A DNA stretch of 55,092 nucleotides from positions 101,896-156,987 of the forward strand of contig NZ_JABBXD010000002.1 of the NCBI RefSeq assembly GCF_014750655.1. Reading direction: 5' to 3'. Both the position numbers and the translations under genes were made by a program. The notes beneath the pieces are model-generated. The model saw nothing but the letters and a program-made list of their open reading frames with translations. It did not search any database and was not told where the DNA came from. Within the stretch, counting starts at the first letter, position 1. Each line of letters starts with the position of its first letter. The DNA comes from Salinimonas profundi. Lineage in GTDB: Bacteria > Pseudomonadota > Gammaproteobacteria > Enterobacterales > Alteromonadaceae. Below, piece by piece: positions 37,216-46,787 of the stretch.

Positions 37216-39348
37216 ATGCAAAAAAAAATGATAGTGACCGCTATTGCCGCTGCGATAGCACTGTCGGCATGTACCAGTAGCCAGGACACCAATACCGCTA
37301 AAGTAATGGCTGAAAGCCAGCAAGCCAATACAGATAACGTGCTGATGAGAAAAAGCACCCTGCCCTACCAGACGCCTGAGTTCGACAAAATTAAAATTAC
37401 AGATTATGAACCGGCGTTTGAAAAAGGTATGCAGGAGCAAAGTGCGGAAGTTAAAGCCATTGCAAACAGCCCTCAACCTGCTTCTTTTGAAAATACAATA
37501 CTGGCGCTGGAGAACAGTGGTGAGCTGATAAAGCGTACATCCAACCTGTTTTTTAACCTTTCCAGCATCGCCTCCAGCGATGAAGTGCGCCGTATCGAGT
37601 CTGAAATGACACCGCGCCTGACTGCACACGAAGACAACATTTATTTAAATGATGCGTTGTTCAAACGCGTGAAAGCCGTTCACGACAATAAGTCATCACT
37701 GAGTGATATTGACCAGCGTCTGACAGATTTTTATTACAATAAATTTGTTCGTGCCGGTGCTAATCTGTCTGACGCAGATAAATCGACAATGCGCAGTCTG
37801 AACGAGCAGATTTCAACATTAGAAACACAGTTTTCGCAAAATATTCTGGCATCATTTAAAAATGACACCATCGTTATCAAAGATGAGTCAAAACTTGCCG
37901 GGTTATCAGATAAAGAAAAAGCGAATCTGAAATCAGCAGCCGAGAGCGCAGGTAAACAGGGCTATCTGATTTCACTGGTCAACACCACACGCCAGCCGAT
38001 CCTGGCCAGCCTGGAAAACCGCGAATTGCGCAAGCATATCTGGAAAACCTCCGCGAACCGCGCGATGGATGTGAATGCCCCCATCATTTTAAAACTGACA
38101 AAATTGCGCGCGCAAAAAGCGCAATTACTGGGTTTTGAAAACTGGGCGTCATACAAAATTGACGACCAGATGGCCCAAACACCTGAAAATGTATTTGAGA
38201 TTCTCGATGACCTGGCCCCTAAAGCGGTGGCGCGGGCTAAGCGCGAAGCGGCTGATATTGAAGCCATCATGCATGAAGAAGGTGTGCAGGGTTCTGTGAA
38301 GCCCTGGGACTGGGCGTTTTACGCTGAAAAAGTACGTAAAGATAAATACGACTTCGACGACAGCCAGGTAAAACCCTATTTCGAGCTGAACAGCGTGCTG
38401 GAAGATGGTCTCTTCTTCGCGATGAACAAATTGTATGGTATTCGTTTTGAAGAGCGCAACGACTTGCCTGTGTATGTGGATGATGCCAGAGTGTTCGAAG
38501 TATTTAACAGCGATGATTCAAGCATCGGGCTGTTCTTCTTTGACCCTTATGCGCGTGAAGGTAAGGCCGGTGGTGCCTGGATGAGCGAATTCGTTACCCA
38601 GAGTTTCCAGAATAATCTGAAGCCAGTGGTTTACAACGAGCTGAATATTGTTAAACCCGCCCCCGGAGAGCCAACGTTACTTTCCTATGATGAAGTCAGC
38701 ACCCTGTTCCATGAATTCGGACATGCTGCTCACGGCCTGTTCTCGCAGGTGAAATACCCCAGTCTGGCGGGTACGGCTACTGCACGCGATTTTGTGGAGT
38801 TTCCTTCGCAGTTTCACGAAGACTGGGCTATCGACCCGGAAGTGCTGGCAAATTACGCGAATCATTACGAAACCGGCGAGCCTATTCCCCAGGCGCTGCT
38901 GGATAAAATGCTCAAAGCGGTAAAATTCAACCAGGGTTTCAATACCACGGAATACCTTGCCGCCGCATTGCTGGATATGGAGTGGCACATGCTAAGCGCT
39001 GACGATAATGTCAGTAATGTTCCGCAGTTTGAACAAAAAGCACTGGCAGCCCATGATATCGACTACGCGCCGGTTAAACCGCGTTATAAGTCTAATTATT
39101 TCAGCCACACGTTCGCAGGCGGCTATTCGGCGTCTTATTATGCATACCTGTGGACCGAAGTACTGGCTGCTGATGCGTTTGCCTATATGGATGATAACGG
39201 TGGTCTGAGCCGCGAGAATGGCAAAAACTACCGACAGGAAGTGCTTTCCAAAGGTAACAGTGAGGACCTGATGGAAAATTATATCGAGTTCAGAGGACAA
39301 AAGCCTGAGGTTGATGCGCTACTCAAGCGTCGAGGCCTGAAAGAGTAA
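37216..39348 (+). CDS. dcp: peptidyl-dipeptidase Dcp (M3 family), predicted lipoprotein
   Basis: 710-residue zinc peptidase releasing C-terminal dipeptides. The zinc motif is FHEFGH near residue 500, with the third ligand Glu in DFVEFPSQFHEDW about 25 residues on. The late Tyr/His block HTFAGGYSASYYAYLW is also typical. Unlike the E. coli enzyme it starts with a lipoprotein signal (MQKKMIVTAIAAAIALSAC, lipobox at Cys19), so it should act in the periplasm attached to a membrane. GGAGAG precedes the ATG. Confidence 0.94.
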   Translation: MQKKMIVTAIAAAIALSACTSSQDTNTAKVMAESQQANTDNVLMRKSTLPYQTPEFDKIKITDYEPAFEKGMQEQSAEVKAIANSPQPASFENTILALENSGELIKRTSNLFFNLSSIASSDEVRRIESEMTPRLTAHEDNIYLNDALFKRVKAVHDNKSSLSDIDQRLTDFYYNKFVRAGANLSDADKSTMRSLNEQISTLETQFSQNILASFKNDTIVIKDESKLAGLSDKEKANLKSAAESAGKQGYLISLVNTTRQPILASLENRELRKHIWKTSANRAMDVNAPIILKLTKLRAQKAQLLGFENWASYKIDDQMAQTPENVFEILDDLAPKAVARAKREAADIEAIMHEEGVQGSVKPWDWAFYAEKVRKDKYDFDDSQVKPYFELNSVLEDGLFFAMNKLYGIRFEERNDLPVYVDDARVFEVFNSDDSSIGLFFFDPYAREGKAGGAWMSEFVTQSFQNNLKPVVYNELNIVKPAPGEPTLLSYDEVSTLFHEFGHAAHGLFSQVKYPSLAGTATARDFVEFPSQFHEDWAIDPEVLANYANHYETGEPIPQALLDKMLKAVKFNQGFNTTEYLAAALLDMEWHMLSADDNVSNVPQFEQKALAAHDIDYAPVKPRYKSNYFSHTFAGGYSASYYAYLWTEVLAADAFAYMDDNGGLSRENGKNYRQEVLSKGNSEDLMENYIEFRGQKPEVDALLKRRGLKE

Positions 39349-39358
39349 TCACAGGTAT

Positions 39359-39387
39359 AAAGCCCGGCGCCCGCCGGGCTTTTTTTA
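39359..39387. terminator. bidirectional intrinsic terminator between dcp and spo0M
   Basis: AAAGCCCGGCG-CC-CGCCGGGCTTT, an 11-bp perfect stem with T tracts on the plus strand and a shorter one on the minus strand. It sits between two convergent genes. Confidence 0.88.
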
Positions 39388-40140
39388 TTATCCCAGCAGG
39401 CGCTCGATATAAGGCCGCACAGCATCAACCGTTTTACAGTGATTAGGGATAGATGTTGACTGGTAACCATCACCCAGAAACGCACGATCTTTTTCAATCA
39501 GCACCCCGGTTTCACTGCCATTGTCGACAAAGGTAACTTCCAGTTCTCTGGCACCAAATAATGAACGCGACTCAGGTTTAAACTCATATTCCTGATAACA
39601 GGGTAAATGCGAAACAAATTCACGTGCCCTGACGTGGCCCGCTTCAATATCTGATTTAAACAACCGGTAACCACTGTTACTGATAAACTGTAGCACCGCC
39701 ATCTGGGTGTCTGAGGGTAAAATGGTTAACGGATCTTTGTCGCTGCCATCCATCCCGCTTTTAATATCCAGCCCGGTTTGCAACCAGACTTTGCCTATAC
39801 GCTGCCCGAACAGCTCGGTGGCAGGCACTTCAGGATGCAGCTGCAGTGAAAATTCATTGGTCAGTGTTTCTCCCGGCTGGACAGTCAGATCGAAGCGCTG
39901 GTTCCAGTGCTGCAACACCACACTTTTGTTGTATTTGACTTCACTGTCGCCCACGTCTGCCTCGGCTTTAGCATCTGCCATAATCGCAAACTCCAGGCCG
40001 TTGATGTGTTGTTCAACTTCGCCCCCTTTGATCAGTACCTCAATATCAAACATCTCACCGGCACGTAATTGATCAGACTTTAAAATTGCATCAACTGTGG
40101 CCTTACCAATGCCCACCCGGGCTAACAGATTCTTTAACAT
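39388..40140 (-). CDS. spo0M: Spo0M-family arrestin-like protein
   Basis: 250 residues. The N-terminal half is the Spo0M arrestin-like beta-sandwich (LLARVGIGKATVDAIL, then GGEVEQHINGLEF). The family was named in Bacillus sporulation but occurs in many non-sporing proteobacteria; its role there is unclear. The C-terminal 90 residues (FVDNGSETGVLIEKDRAFL) are also typical of the family. It is cytosolic, with no signal peptide, and stands alone. Confidence 0.88.
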   Translation of the reverse strand: MLKNLLARVGIGKATVDAILKSDQLRAGEMFDIEVLIKGGEVEQHINGLEFAIMADAKAEADVGDSEVKYNKSVVLQHWNQRFDLTVQPGETLTNEFSLQLHPEVPATELFGQRIGKVWLQTGLDIKSGMDGSDKDPLTILPSDTQMAVLQFISNSGYRLFKSDIEAGHVRAREFVSHLPCYQEYEFKPESRSLFGARELEVTFVDNGSETGVLIEKDRAFLGDGYQSTSIPNHCKTVDAVRPYIERLLG

Positions 40141-40299
40141 AGCGTGTCCTTGATTCCAGATATCAGCATAACGCTACCAGCGCTGACCCGAGTGCTCAAA
40201 TTTAGAATGTAACGAAATACTGCCCTGACGAAAGTAATATATCGCGTTCACCTCTGAGTAGTTTTCTTTTTCAACTTTCTATTGACAGTAAACATTAAG

Positions 40300-40314
40300 T
40301 TAACGTAACGTTAA
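40300..40314. promoter_or_regulatory. 15-bp palindrome upstream of the TonB receptor gene
   Basis: TTAACGT-A-ACGTTAA is a perfect palindrome in a very AT-rich leader, 122 bp before the start codon. It sits 12 bp downstream of a TTGACA (40282-40287) that could be a -35 box. This is the position and form of a repressor or activator site. No regulator gene is next to the locus. Confidence 0.4.
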
Positions 40315-40436
40315 TTATATTACAATAATATTGTATTTTTGTTATATGCGTCATCAACTTCTGACCAGCGTCGTGTTTTATTCAATAATTCTGTTGCTCA
40401 GCTTTCGAAAGATAATCTGAAAGAATAGGTCTTACT

Positions 40437-43262
40437 ATGAAATCTAAATTGCACGCTACCCACCCTTCTGTATCCTCTTCGCGGCTTTCGCTCACCGCAC
40501 TTTCAATCGCGCTTAGCCTGGGTAGTCTGACCGTCCATGCACAGGAGTCGAGCGACGCGCAAGAACAGGATGTTGAGGTTATTCAGGTAAGTGGTATCAG
40601 AGGAAGCTTACAACGCTCTGTTTCATTGAAAAGAAACTCAAACCAGATTGTTGATGCCATCTCGTCAGAAGACATTGGTCAGTTTCCTGATACCAACCTG
40701 GCAGAATCATTACAGCGTATTTCAGGTGTTGCTATTGACCGTAGCGGTGGTGAGGGTCAGTCAATAACAGTGCGTGGCTTTGGCCCTGAGTTTAATACGG
40801 TGTTACTTAATGGCAGAAGACTGGCATCGGATACAGGTGCCCGCTCCTTTAATTTTGATGTGCTGCCTGCCGAACTAGTATCTGGTGTAGAAGTTTATAA
40901 GTCCCAACCTGTACATTTGGATGAGGGAGGTATTGGATCTACGGTCGTGATGAGAACACCGCGTCCGTTAGATTATGACGGTTTCAAGGCTGTATCATCG
41001 ATAAAAGCACAGTACGAGGCGCTATCAGATGAAACCAGCCCTCAGTTTTTTGGCATGGTCAGTGACACATTTAACGATGATACGGTGGGCGTGTTAGTTT
41101 CATTGACACAGCAAAAGCGTCAAAACCGGATAAACCGCCTTCTTACTGACGGATATCTGGTCCTCAACCGTGACGATATGACGAATATTGCCGGTAGCCT
41201 TGCAGAACAGGGATACGGTGCAGATGAGCAGTTTTTCTTCCCGCAAAACCTGAATATTAGCCCGATTCATGAAAATCGCGAACGCACCACCTTTAGCTCC
41301 ACTTTCCAGTATCGTCCTTCACAGGATGTAGAGTTTACTCTGGATGCGATGTACAGTGACTTTGAAGTTGAATCACACACCAGTAACGTCGGAATATACT
41401 TCACTCCAACGCTGATATCTGACGCCACGTTCGATTCTAATAATGTAGCGACCAGCGTTACCGAAAACAGAAATGCCGACGCTACCGAGGCACAACTCAA
41501 TCGTCCTACGAACCTATATGCGGTGGGCTTCAACGCTGATTGGTGGATCAATGATCAATTCAATTTATCATTTGATACATCCTGGTCAAAGGCTGATTCT
41601 GGCGGAGCGGAAAATACTGACGTCGTTGTCGCGGGGATCGGGATACAAGACGAAAACTTCAGTACTGTTTCTTACGACGACAATGGCTACCCAACTGTAA
41701 GTGGCGTGAGCGATGAGGCATTAAGCGATCCAAGCCTGGCCAGAGCGCATTTTACATTGCGTGGTACTGGCGGCGGAGTGTTTGGCGGCGGACAGGATTT
41801 TGAGGATGAAGTGTTTCAGCAACGCGTGGATGCAACCTGGGCTGCGAATAAAGAGCATTTGGTGGAAGTCACGTTTGGCGCACAGTACTCAAAACAAGAT
41901 CAATCGCTAACCATCAGGCTTTCGCCGGACAACGTGCTGTGTGCTTACTGTGGCTTTCAGGTAGATGTTCCTGATTCGCTATTCTCACAAACAGGGATCA
42001 GCAATGATTTTTTAGGGGGGATAGGAAATCTTCCTTCCAGCTGGGTATCTTTTGATATTGATGAGTTTATCAATTACCTGGAGTCCGACGAGGCGATGAC
42101 AGCCAGAGACAATGCGCTGGGGCTCGAAGCAGGCAGCACGGCTGCATTACTGGAACAGTCCGGCGGTTTTGATTTGGCGGTAAGACCCACCTCATCACAG
42201 GTTGAAGAAGAAATAATGGCTGGCTACATCAATGCCGTATTTGAAGGCGAATGGAGTGGTATGCCGTGGACCTGGAATGTCGGGGCCCGTTATGTTCATA
42301 CAGAAACGACTGCCATCGGGGTGTCGCAGATTCTGCAGGATTTGACATTTGCCGCTGCAGATTTATATACGCCCGTCCTTTCTGGCGAAGAAGAAGTTTC
42401 CCAGACCAACACGTATGACTACTTTCTGCCAAGTACCAATTTTAAACTCAATATTACCGATGAGCTGGTAGGACGGATAGCGCTATCCAGAACAATGACG
42501 CGGCCACCGCTGGGCTCACTGTCTCCCAGAACAACACTCGGCGCAACCCGGCCCGGTAACCTGTCGGCCAACAGCGGTAACCCCGATCTGCGTCCTTTTG
42601 TGGCAGATAATCTCGACGTTACCCTGGAATGGTATTACAGCGAAAGTGGCTATCTGACTGCCGGCTATTTCAGGAAAGATGTGGAAAACTTTTTGGTTAG
42701 TACGGTCGAAAACAGAAGCTTTCCAATTGCCGATTCTGAAAATCTGTTTGAAGGTGATCCTGTCTTTGAGGTTAGTCTGGTAGACAACGCAGAAGAAGCA
42801 ACCGTGGACGGTATCGAATTGGGTGCGCAATATACCTTCGATTCTCTGCCTGGATTCTTGAGTGGGTTTGGCGTTACCGCCAATGCCACTATGGTAGACA
42901 GCAACGCCGAACTGGATGTGGGTGATACCACCCAGACTTTCGCGTTGGTGGGATTAGGCGATACCTACAACCTCATTGCATTTTATGACAAAGGCCCTTA
43001 TCAGGCGCGGGTGGCATGGAACCGTCGCGATCGATTCCTGCAAACAGCACGTGGCTTTGGCGGCGAACCGACCTACGTGGCTGAATACGATCAAGTCGAT
43101 GTACGTGTCAGTTATAACATCAACGAGGATATGCAGGTCTTTCTAGAAGGCATTAATGTCACTGATGAAAAAACCAGAAAAGAAGGCCGCTACAGCAATC
43201 AGATTCTGCTTCTTGAGGAGACCGGCCCTCGATACACCGTCGGAATAACGGCTTCTTTTTAA
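40437..43262 (+). CDS. TonB-dependent outer-membrane receptor, carbohydrate-uptake type
   Basis: 941-residue receptor. Signal peptide to about residue 35 (SLTVHA), a TonB box-like VEVIQVSGIRGS near residue 46, a plug domain (IGQFPDTNLAESLQRISGVAIDR; ITVRGFGPEFNTVLLNGR) and a long beta-barrel ending YTVGITASF with the C-terminal aromatic needed for insertion. The plug blocks match receptors that import oligosaccharides in Alteromonas and Xanthomonas relatives. A CAYC pair near residue 502 may form a loop disulfide. It is 45 bp upstream of the GH97 glycosidase, probably in one operon. Confidence 0.92.
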   Translation: MKSKLHATHPSVSSSRLSLTALSIALSLGSLTVHAQESSDAQEQDVEVIQVSGIRGSLQRSVSLKRNSNQIVDAISSEDIGQFPDTNLAESLQRISGVAIDRSGGEGQSITVRGFGPEFNTVLLNGRRLASDTGARSFNFDVLPAELVSGVEVYKSQPVHLDEGGIGSTVVMRTPRPLDYDGFKAVSSIKAQYEALSDETSPQFFGMVSDTFNDDTVGVLVSLTQQKRQNRINRLLTDGYLVLNRDDMTNIAGSLAEQGYGADEQFFFPQNLNISPIHENRERTTFSSTFQYRPSQDVEFTLDAMYSDFEVESHTSNVGIYFTPTLISDATFDSNNVATSVTENRNADATEAQLNRPTNLYAVGFNADWWINDQFNLSFDTSWSKADSGGAENTDVVVAGIGIQDENFSTVSYDDNGYPTVSGVSDEALSDPSLARAHFTLRGTGGGVFGGGQDFEDEVFQQRVDATWAANKEHLVEVTFGAQYSKQDQSLTIRLSPDNVLCAYCGFQVDVPDSLFSQTGISNDFLGGIGNLPSSWVSFDIDEFINYLESDEAMTARDNALGLEAGSTAALLEQSGGFDLAVRPTSSQVEEEIMAGYINAVFEGEWSGMPWTWNVGARYVHTETTAIGVSQILQDLTFAAADLYTPVLSGEEEVSQTNTYDYFLPSTNFKLNITDELVGRIALSRTMTRPPLGSLSPRTTLGATRPGNLSANSGNPDLRPFVADNLDVTLEWYYSESGYLTAGYFRKDVENFLVSTVENRSFPIADSENLFEGDPVFEVSLVDNAEEATVDGIELGAQYTFDSLPGFLSGFGVTANATMVDSNAELDVGDTTQTFALVGLGDTYNLIAFYDKGPYQARVAWNRRDRFLQTARGFGGEPTYVAEYDQVDVRVSYNINEDMQVFLEGINVTDEKTRKEGRYSNQILLLEETGPRYTVGITASF

Positions 43263-43307
43263 CAGCATAAGACAACCCGATACTGATATTTTCTATAAGG
43301 GACAAAC

Positions 43308-45254
43308 ATGAGAAAAGCAATAGCTGGCATTCTATTAACGTTGACAGCATCCGGTGTTCAGGCGGCTCTGCCCGTTATCGTGACCAGTCCGGACGGCAAT
43401 ATTGAGGTGGTAATAGACAACGCCGGTGACGGACCACATTATACGGTAAAACTGGATAACCACACTTTTTTGGAGCCATCATCACTGGGGCTGAAGACAT
43501 CGTTAGGTGATTTCTCAGACAATCTGACCTACGTTTCCCACCAAAACACGCAGCAAGATGAGCATTACGAGCTAATGCACGGCAAGGTGAGTAACGTGCA
43601 TTATCAGGCAAACGGTGCAGTGATAACTTTCACTGGTAAAGATGATATCCAGTTAGAGATTGAATACCGGGTCAGTAATCGGGACGTGGCGTTTCGGTAC
43701 AGATTATCCGGTCCGGAGACGCTGACGAGGGTCAAAGTGCTGGGCGAGGCAACCACCTTTAATCTGCCCGATGAAGCGACCACCTTTATCACACCACAAG
43801 CTTTACCCGAGACCGGCTGGATGCAAACAAAACCCAGCTATGAAGAGCCTTATACCTTTGACGCGCCCGTCACTGATTCTTCTGCAAACGGCGTAGGATA
43901 TACATTTCCGGCCCTGTTTAAGAACGCACAACATGGCTGGCTTTTAATCTCGGAGACGGGTGTGGACAGTACCTATGTGGGTTCGCGCCTGGGCGAGAGT
44001 AACAAGCAAGGTGTATTTCCACTTGCCTTTCCTCAGGAGGGGGAAAATTCCGGTATCGGAGGCACGTATGCTGCTATGTCGATGCCTGCTGTGACGCCAT
44101 GGCGTACTATTACACTGGGCAGTACACTTGCCCCAATCGTAGAAACGACGGTGTCATATGATTTGGTCGAGCCGCGCTATGCCGCCTCTCAGGATTATGA
44201 GATGGGCAGAGCAACCTGGAGTTGGATTGTCTGGCAGGATGACAGCATAAATTATCAGGATCAGCTCAAGTATATCGACCTTGCCGCCAAACTGAATTTT
44301 GAATATGTACTGATTGACAATTGGTGGGACCAGCGAATCGGTCGGGATAAGATAGAGAAGCTTGTGGATTACGCCAGTGATAAGGGCGTTGGCATTATTC
44401 TCTGGTACAACTCGAACGGATGGTGGAATGATGCCCCCCAAACTCCACAGGATAAGATGAATACCAGCCCGGCCAGAAGAGAAGAAATGGCATGGTTGAA
44501 AGCGATTGGCGTAAAAGGGCTTAAGGTCGATTTTTTTGGCGGCGACAAACAACAAACCATTCAGTTATACGAAGATATTTTCACCGACGCCAATGATTAT
44601 GGCCTGACGATAACCGTCCACGGTAGTACATTGCCACGTGGTTGGGAAAGAATGTATCCCAATTTTGTCACATCGGAAGCGGTGTTGGCATCTGAAAACT
44701 TGGTGTTTGAACAGGATGCACTGGATAAGCATGCGTTTAATGCGACCATCCTGCCCTTTACACGTAATACCGTCGCATCAATGGATTTCGCGCCTGTCTT
44801 TCTCAATGACCGGCTTTCTAAGGAACAGAAGTCAGGGACTATCAGGAAAACCACCGATACCTTTGAACTCGCTACGGGAATTCTTTATTTCTCTCCGGTT
44901 CAGCATTTTGGCTTAACGCCTAATAATTATCATGAGCAACCCGATTACGTGCTTGAGCTACTGAAAAAAATGCCAACTGTGTGGGATGAAACTAAATTTA
45001 TAGCCGGCACCCCCGGGGACTACGCGGTACTAGCACGTAAGAAAAACGATACCTGGTATATTGCAGCTGTTAACGGTGAAGACAAAAAGAAATCGATTGA
45101 TGTCAATTTGCCAATGCTGTCAGGCAAGCCTGTAACGGTATATTACGATACCGCCAAAGGCGATACCAAACTACAAAAAGCGACCATCAGTAACGATGGT
45201 AATTACACATTTACGCTTCGCCCACAAGGTGGGATGGTCATCACAACACAGTAA
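43308..45254 (+). CDS. GH97-family glycosidase, probably retaining alpha-galactosidase-like
   Basis: 648 residues. Sec signal (cleaved after VQAA, about residue 20), N-terminal beta-super-sandwich (about 25-270), TIM barrel (about 280-550) and C-terminal beta-domain. The barrel carries VLIDNWWDQ, WYNSNGWWND and GLKVDFFGGDKQ. The Asp of the last (residue 408) occupies the nucleophile position used by retaining GH97 enzymes, whereas inverting SusB-type enzymes use a Glu base elsewhere. So an alpha-galactosidase-type retaining enzyme is the best guess. It degrades the oligosaccharide brought in by the receptor encoded upstream. Confidence 0.88.
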   Translation: MRKAIAGILLTLTASGVQAALPVIVTSPDGNIEVVIDNAGDGPHYTVKLDNHTFLEPSSLGLKTSLGDFSDNLTYVSHQNTQQDEHYELMHGKVSNVHYQANGAVITFTGKDDIQLEIEYRVSNRDVAFRYRLSGPETLTRVKVLGEATTFNLPDEATTFITPQALPETGWMQTKPSYEEPYTFDAPVTDSSANGVGYTFPALFKNAQHGWLLISETGVDSTYVGSRLGESNKQGVFPLAFPQEGENSGIGGTYAAMSMPAVTPWRTITLGSTLAPIVETTVSYDLVEPRYAASQDYEMGRATWSWIVWQDDSINYQDQLKYIDLAAKLNFEYVLIDNWWDQRIGRDKIEKLVDYASDKGVGIILWYNSNGWWNDAPQTPQDKMNTSPARREEMAWLKAIGVKGLKVDFFGGDKQQTIQLYEDIFTDANDYGLTITVHGSTLPRGWERMYPNFVTSEAVLASENLVFEQDALDKHAFNATILPFTRNTVASMDFAPVFLNDRLSKEQKSGTIRKTTDTFELATGILYFSPVQHFGLTPNNYHEQPDYVLELLKKMPTVWDETKFIAGTPGDYAVLARKKNDTWYIAAVNGEDKKKSIDVNLPMLSGKPVTVYYDTAKGDTKLQKATISNDGNYTFTLRPQGGMVITTQ

Positions 45255-45291
45255 AACGTTGTTTGTTTTTGACCAATGAAACGCTCTCTGT

Positions 45292-45323
45292 CTGGCAAAG
45301 CCACCGCATCAGGCCTTTGCCAG
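45292..45323 (+). terminator. stem-loop after the GH97 gene, weak terminator candidate
   Basis: CTGGCAAAG/CTTTGCCAG, a perfect 9-bp stem with a 14-nt loop, 37 bp after the stop. There is no long T-run, so termination is uncertain. Confidence 0.4.
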
Positions 45324-45521
45324 CTGTTTCATCGCTCAGAGGTTACACGAGGTGTTTTTACCTTTCATTTTCAATATGACAGGCGTATTTGACAGTTACG
45401 TCTGAACTTTCAACACGCCTTTCACCGTAGGCATAAGAAACCCGCTGTTTGCTCTTGCGCTGACTCCTCATAACTCTAACGGCTATCAGGCTATTACACG
45501 CTTGAAGCGTCAGGTGAATAA

Positions 45522-46595
45522 ATGAAATTTTTCGTTTCAATATTATGCGTATCATTGTCTGGTATATATGCGCACACGGCTCAGGCCGATACCAGCAACT
45601 TATCTGCTGCAGTGACAGACGTTGCAGGCAAAAAGATATGTGATCGTTTGCAGAATCGGTTTCGGGGCTTACAACAAAAAAACCAAAATGAGGAAAAGGT
45701 TTATAGCGGCACGCTTTGGATACATTCATGTCAGGTCAGCTATGATGATAGCCAGCAAAACAGCATGACATTGTCACTTGGCATTAATGGCTGGCGCTGG
45801 CTGGACAGAAAAAAAGAGGTGCTGGGCGCCGATTTCAGCACCGATGAATTCGCCAGATTCAAGGTTGATGTTGATTTGACCGGCAAGGTCATTACGCACT
45901 ACGCGCCCCAGACAAAACGCCTGGCTTTATGGTTCAAACCACAACAACCACCGAAGGTAAATTTTAAGGCAGCAGGTGATGTGGACATCGACAAGGATAG
46001 TATGTGGGGCTCAGCGCTGGCTGGGGCCGCAACCCTGATTGGCCAGTCTCCTGACACAATAGCCGATGAAAAGCTGGCTAAAAAGGGTGAGCAGCGATTT
46101 ATGGAAAAAATAGCAGAAGGGTTTAGCGCCGCGATAGACTTTTGTTCGGGAAAAGTCATCTCGGAACTGGGTCAGCCCGATAGGAAAACCCTGCTGGGCA
46201 AACTCGACAAAGAACAATCATCCGGCTTTAAAAATGTGGATTTGGCCCCTTCTACATTTTTACTGTTCGGTCCGTATGGTGAGCAGTCCCCTTCCCTGAA
46301 TCTTGTACTCAGACAAGACAACTCAGATGAATTTAAAAGTAAGTTACTTTGTGTCGATGACGCAGTTAAGCTGGCTGAGGCGTATATGACGGGCAGCGAT
46401 CGAACACCGGATGTACCTTCTATTGATATCGTCAGAGAAAATGCTGAAAACGGTGATATTTCGCTTACCGGTAAGCATCAAACCTGTCCGGTTGTCGCAA
46501 TGTTTGCCACAGATAAAAGCGTAAAAAAACACGCGGCATTTAAATTCAGGGTACAGGATAACGACGAGCCTAAACCATTAGCGGTATGCAAATAA
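45522..46595 (+). CDS. exported hypothetical protein, six cysteines
   Basis: 357 residues; no family recognised. A Sec signal peptide ends in HTAQA (about residue 22). The mature part has six cysteines (KKIC, IHSC, DFCS, KLLC, HQTC and the penultimate AVCK), an even number that suggests three disulfides in the periplasm. The rest is soluble and mixed alpha/beta; SMWGSALAGAATLIG is a short apolar stretch, not a clear membrane helix. AGGTGA precedes the ATG. Next downstream is the convergent SLOG/SLATT gene. It may belong to the accessory block but could equally be independent. Confidence 0.6.
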   Translation: MKFFVSILCVSLSGIYAHTAQADTSNLSAAVTDVAGKKICDRLQNRFRGLQQKNQNEEKVYSGTLWIHSCQVSYDDSQQNSMTLSLGINGWRWLDRKKEVLGADFSTDEFARFKVDVDLTGKVITHYAPQTKRLALWFKPQQPPKVNFKAAGDVDIDKDSMWGSALAGAATLIGQSPDTIADEKLAKKGEQRFMEKIAEGFSAAIDFCSGKVISELGQPDRKTLLGKLDKEQSSGFKNVDLAPSTFLLFGPYGEQSPSLNLVLRQDNSDEFKSKLLCVDDAVKLAEAYMTGSDRTPDVPSIDIVRENAENGDISLTGKHQTCPVVAMFATDKSVKKHAAFKFRVQDNDEPKPLAVCK

Positions 46596-46787
46596 CAGTG
46601 CTAAACAGCAATGACAACTATCCGTTTTACTAACTTCCGGTTTGGCGTGAATTAGGGCGCTGCATCACTGTCTGGTGTGGCCGGCGGTAATGCCGATCAG
46701 CATGAAGGAAAACCGCACAAACGTTCAGCCTTACCCTTCGTCACGACCCATCCTACAACTAAACTACCCAGCCCGGCTAAAGACGGT

